In this document: positions 5,090-6,689 of the stretch, piece after piece
How positions within the stretch are numbered: the stretch's first letter is position 1
Layout: every line of letters starts with the position of its first letter
Origin: Alphaproteobacteria bacterium
GTDB lineage: Bacteria; Pseudomonadota; Alphaproteobacteria; Reyranellales; Reyranellaceae
DNA length: 6,689 bases
Direction: 5' to 3'
NCBI GenBank assembly: GCA_013290035.1
Contig: JABCYT010000190.1
Coordinates: 1-6,689 of the forward strand
The notes under the pieces: generated by a model
What the model saw: only the letters and a program-made list of their open reading frames with translations
Database searches by the model: none
What the model was told of the DNA's origin: nothing
Program-made: the position numbers and the translations under genes

Positions 5090-6388
5090 ATGGCCCTTTC
5101 CCTCCTCCTCACCGGCGATTCGATCTTGCAGCGCCGGCTCAACAGCCGCGACGACGCCGAGCTCCGGCCATTATTCGACAAGGTGCGTGCGGCCGACATT
5201 GCCTTCACCAATCTCGAGGGGCTGGCCAACGACTATCGCGGCGATCCGGCACTGGAGAGCGGTGGCTCGCATTTCGGCGCGCCGGCCTGGGTGCTGGATG
5301 AGCTGGTGGCGGCAGGCTTCGATCTCTTCGCCACCGCCACCAACCACGCGCTCGACTATTCGATACAGGGCCTGGTGCACACCATCGAGGCGCTGGAGGC
5401 GCGCGGGCTTTCCTTCGCGGGCGTCGGCCGCACCCTCGAGGATGCGCGCCGGCCCTGCTATCACACCTCGCCCGCCGGCACGGTGGCGATGATCTCCTGC
5501 TGCTCGACCTTCGCCAAGGGCAACGAGGCGGGCACGCAGCGGCCCGACCTGCCGGGACGTCCCGGGCTCAGCCCGTTGCATGTCGAGACGGTGCACGAGG
5601 TCACCGAGCCGCAGCTCGCGGCGCTGCGCGAGGTCGCCGACCAGCTCGGGCTCGAAGCGGAGCGCCAGCACAAGATCAAGATGGGCTTCGCTTACCCGCT
5701 CGCCGACCCGGCGCTCTTTCCGTTGGGCGACCTCAAGTTCAAGTCGGCCAACCGCGCGCAGGTGCGCACGACGCCCAACGCCAAGGACGTCGCGGCGATG
5801 GTGCGCTGGGTCAAGGAGGCGCGCGGCCTCGCCGACCTCGTGCTGGTGAGCCTGCATGCGCACGAGCAGCTCGGCAGCAAGGATATTCCGGCCGAGTTCA
5901 TCCCGGCATTCGCGCGCGAGATGATCGATTCAGGCGCCGATCTCGTGGTCGGTCACGGCCCGCATCTGCTGCGCGGGCTCGAGCTCTACAAGCAGAAGCC
6001 GATCTTCTACAGCCTGGGCAATTTCATCGGCCAGAACGAACTGGTGGCCAAGATCCCGGCCGACGGCTACGAGCGCTTCCGCGCCGAACCGGATCTGACG
6101 CCGGGTCAGGTCTATCAGAAGCGCACGCAGGGCGACCAGGCAGGCTTCCCGGCCGACCGGCGCTATTGGGAGTCGGTCGTGCCGACGCTTTCTTATGAGG
6201 ACGGCGAGCTGCGCAGCATCGAGCTCACGCCCATCTCACTCGGCTGGAAGGACGCGCGTCATCGCCGCGGCCGGCCGCGTCTCGCCGGCGCCGAGGAGGG
6301 GCGCGCGATCCTCGACCGCTTCGCCGCGCTCAGCCGCCCGTTCGGCACCGAGTTCGCGAACGAGGCGCGGTCGATCCGGCTGGGGTAG
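5090..6388 (+). CDS. CapA-family protein (PGA_cap, metallophosphatase-like), soluble form
   Basis: 432 residues. The PGA_cap domain is a calcineurin-like metallophosphatase fold named after CapA/PgsA of poly-gamma-glutamate capsule synthesis. Motifs: TGD (8-10), NLEG (41-44), ATNHALDY (83-90), SLHAHEQ (254-260, where family members often have HWG), VVGHGPHLLRGLE (286-298) and SLGNFIG (308-314). Candidate metal ligands are D10, E43, N85, H86, H256, H289 and H292. A roughly 75-residue, partly helical stretch (about 150-225) separates the two halves. ATG 5090 is chosen because the first beta-strand and TGD follow at once. The frame opens at a TTG at 5039, but that extension (YWRHLTRSRAAPHIPR) is not family-like. 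There is no Shine-Dalgarno sequence before 5090. Unlike classical CapA, no signal peptide or membrane anchor is visible, and no CapB/CapC ligase genes are in the window, so a capsule role is doubtful. A hydrolase or amidase-like role on peptides would fit the nearby importer but is conjecture. Confidence 0.9.
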   Translation: MALSLLLTGDSILQRRLNSRDDAELRPLFDKVRAADIAFTNLEGLANDYRGDPALESGGSHFGAPAWVLDELVAAGFDLFATATNHALDYSIQGLVHTIEALEARGLSFAGVGRTLEDARRPCYHTSPAGTVAMISCCSTFAKGNEAGTQRPDLPGRPGLSPLHVETVHEVTEPQLAALREVADQLGLEAERQHKIKMGFAYPLADPALFPLGDLKFKSANRAQVRTTPNAKDVAAMVRWVKEARGLADLVLVSLHAHEQLGSKDIPAEFIPAFAREMIDSGADLVVGHGPHLLRGLELYKQKPIFYSLGNFIGQNELVAKIPADGYERFRAEPDLTPGQVYQKRTQGDQAGFPADRRYWESVVPTLSYEDGELRSIELTPISLGWKDARHRRGRPRLAGAEEGRAILDRFAALSRPFGTEFANEARSIRLG

Positions 6389-6393
6389 TGCTC

Positions 6394-6413
6394 CTCCCCA
6401 ATCAAATGGGGAG
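6394..6413 (+). terminator. Hairpin just after the CapA-like gene; weak terminator or intergenic palindrome
   Basis: CTCCCCA (6394-6400) pairs perfectly with TGGGGAG (6407-6413) around a 6-base loop, starting 5 bases after the stop. There is no T-run on the plus strand, so it is not a textbook Rho-independent terminator. It could stabilise the 3' end of the mRNA, or be part of a dispersed palindromic repeat. Confidence 0.4.
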
Positions 6414-6560
6414 CTGCCCGCGTCTTCGCCGATGGAGAGGTTACCGCTGCGGCAGCGATAAAATTCGGTTGCCGCAATACCTCCAGGGCTGGAAGATCAC
6501 GTCCAACTGGTCGGAAATCCGAAGAATACGGCATCGCTGCAATACCGACCGGAAAGACTT
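6414..6560. other. Leader region before the solute-binding protein gene
   Basis: No gene is apparent here. Small structures are a perfect 13-base palindrome CGCTGCGGCAGCG (6445-6457), an inverted repeat TCGGA-AA-TCCGA (6511-6522), and an 11-base direct repeat with one mismatch (GCCGCAATACC at 6471-6481, GCTGCAATACC at 6536-6546). TAAAAT at 6459-6464 could be a -10 element, but there is no good -35 hexamer upstream. The promoter of the next gene probably lies here, position unresolved. Confidence 0.35.
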
Positions 6561-6568
6561 GGGAGGAG
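6561..6568 (+). promoter_or_regulatory. Ribosome binding site GGGAGGAG for the solute-binding protein
   Basis: GGGAGGAG ends 6 bases before ATG 6575. An in-frame ATG at 6569 abuts the site and is too close, so 6575 is the better start. Confidence 0.8.
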
Positions 6569-6574
6569 ATGTCG

Positions 6575-6689
6575 ATGAAGCTCATCCGCCGCACATTGCT
6601 GTCACGCGCCTCGATTGCCGCCGGCGTGATCGCCTCGCCGGCGATCCTGCACTGGCCGGCCAACGCCGCCGAATTCACCTATAAATACG
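6575..6689 (+). CDS. Secreted solute-binding protein, probably TRAP-type DctP-like (N-terminus only; runs off the window)
   Basis: Only 38 codons are visible. They begin with a clear export signal: a basic n-region with the pair R5-R6 (IRRTLL), a hydrophobic core (about residues 12-25) and a likely signal-peptidase site ANA|AEF after residue 31. The RR-x-L-L pattern resembles a twin-arginine signal, though it lacks the usual polar residue before the pair and the Lys after it, so Sec export is also possible. The mature start AEFTYKY is like that of many TRAP-transporter DctP periplasmic binding proteins, which capture carboxylates and similar acids. That call rests on seven residues and memory of the family. 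An ABC-type binding protein is the main alternative. The strong ribosome site and the 186-base gap from the CapA-like gene suggest it starts its own transcript. The DctQ/DctM membrane genes would be expected downstream. Confidence 0.7.
   Translation, partial: MKLIRRTLLSRASIAAGVIASPAILHWPANAAEFTYKY

Noticed and set aside
6388..6684. Open frame crossing the intergenic region after the CapA-like gene
   Set aside because: It overlaps the hairpin and leader in another frame. The frame starting at 6575 has the ribosome site and a real signal peptide.

Overview
The window comes from a GC-rich bacterial chromosome. One line of the ABC ATPase genes that I counted by hand is 48/60 G+C. Dense same-strand packing, 4-base start/stop overlaps (ATGA, GTGA) and the gene families suggest an alphaproteobacterium of the soil/Rhizobiales-Rhodospirillales kind, perhaps Reyranella- or Bradyrhizobium-like. 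That is a composition-and-style inference, not a phylogenetic result.

Region 1 (1-3723, + strand) looks like the tail of one transcription unit. It holds the C-terminal third of a DppC-type permease and two complete oligopeptide-type ABC ATPases (DppD-like and DppF-like). Two small 107-residue paralogues of the dimeric alpha/beta-barrel (RedY/HapK-like) type follow, then a short-chain dehydrogenase/reductase (SDR). The permease overlaps the first ATPase by 4 bases, the first ATPase overlaps the second by about 20, and the second small protein overlaps the SDR by 4. The simplest reading is uptake of a peptide-like or other small solute, followed by processing by the SDR and the two small proteins. 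The periplasmic binding protein and partner permease would lie upstream, outside the window.

Region 2 (3784-4863, - strand) is one unrecognised 359-residue, probably beta-rich protein. It converges on the SDR and lies in sequence clearly poorer in G+C than the transporter genes (sampled lines 53-63%). A 226-base divergent intergenic region separates it from region 3.

Region 3 (5090-6388, + strand) encodes a soluble CapA-family (PGA_cap, metallophosphatase-like) protein with no visible signal peptide or membrane anchor. A small hairpin lies just after its stop. At the right edge (6575 to the end) begins a secreted solute-binding protein with an RR-containing signal peptide. Its mature N-terminus resembles TRAP-type DctP proteins.

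I found no RNA genes, insertion sequences or CRISPR arrays. There is no unmistakable new system. The items most worth a second look are the duplicated RedY-like pair tied to a transporter and an SDR, the SDR's apparent loss of its catalytic serine, and the low-GC orphan on the minus strand.
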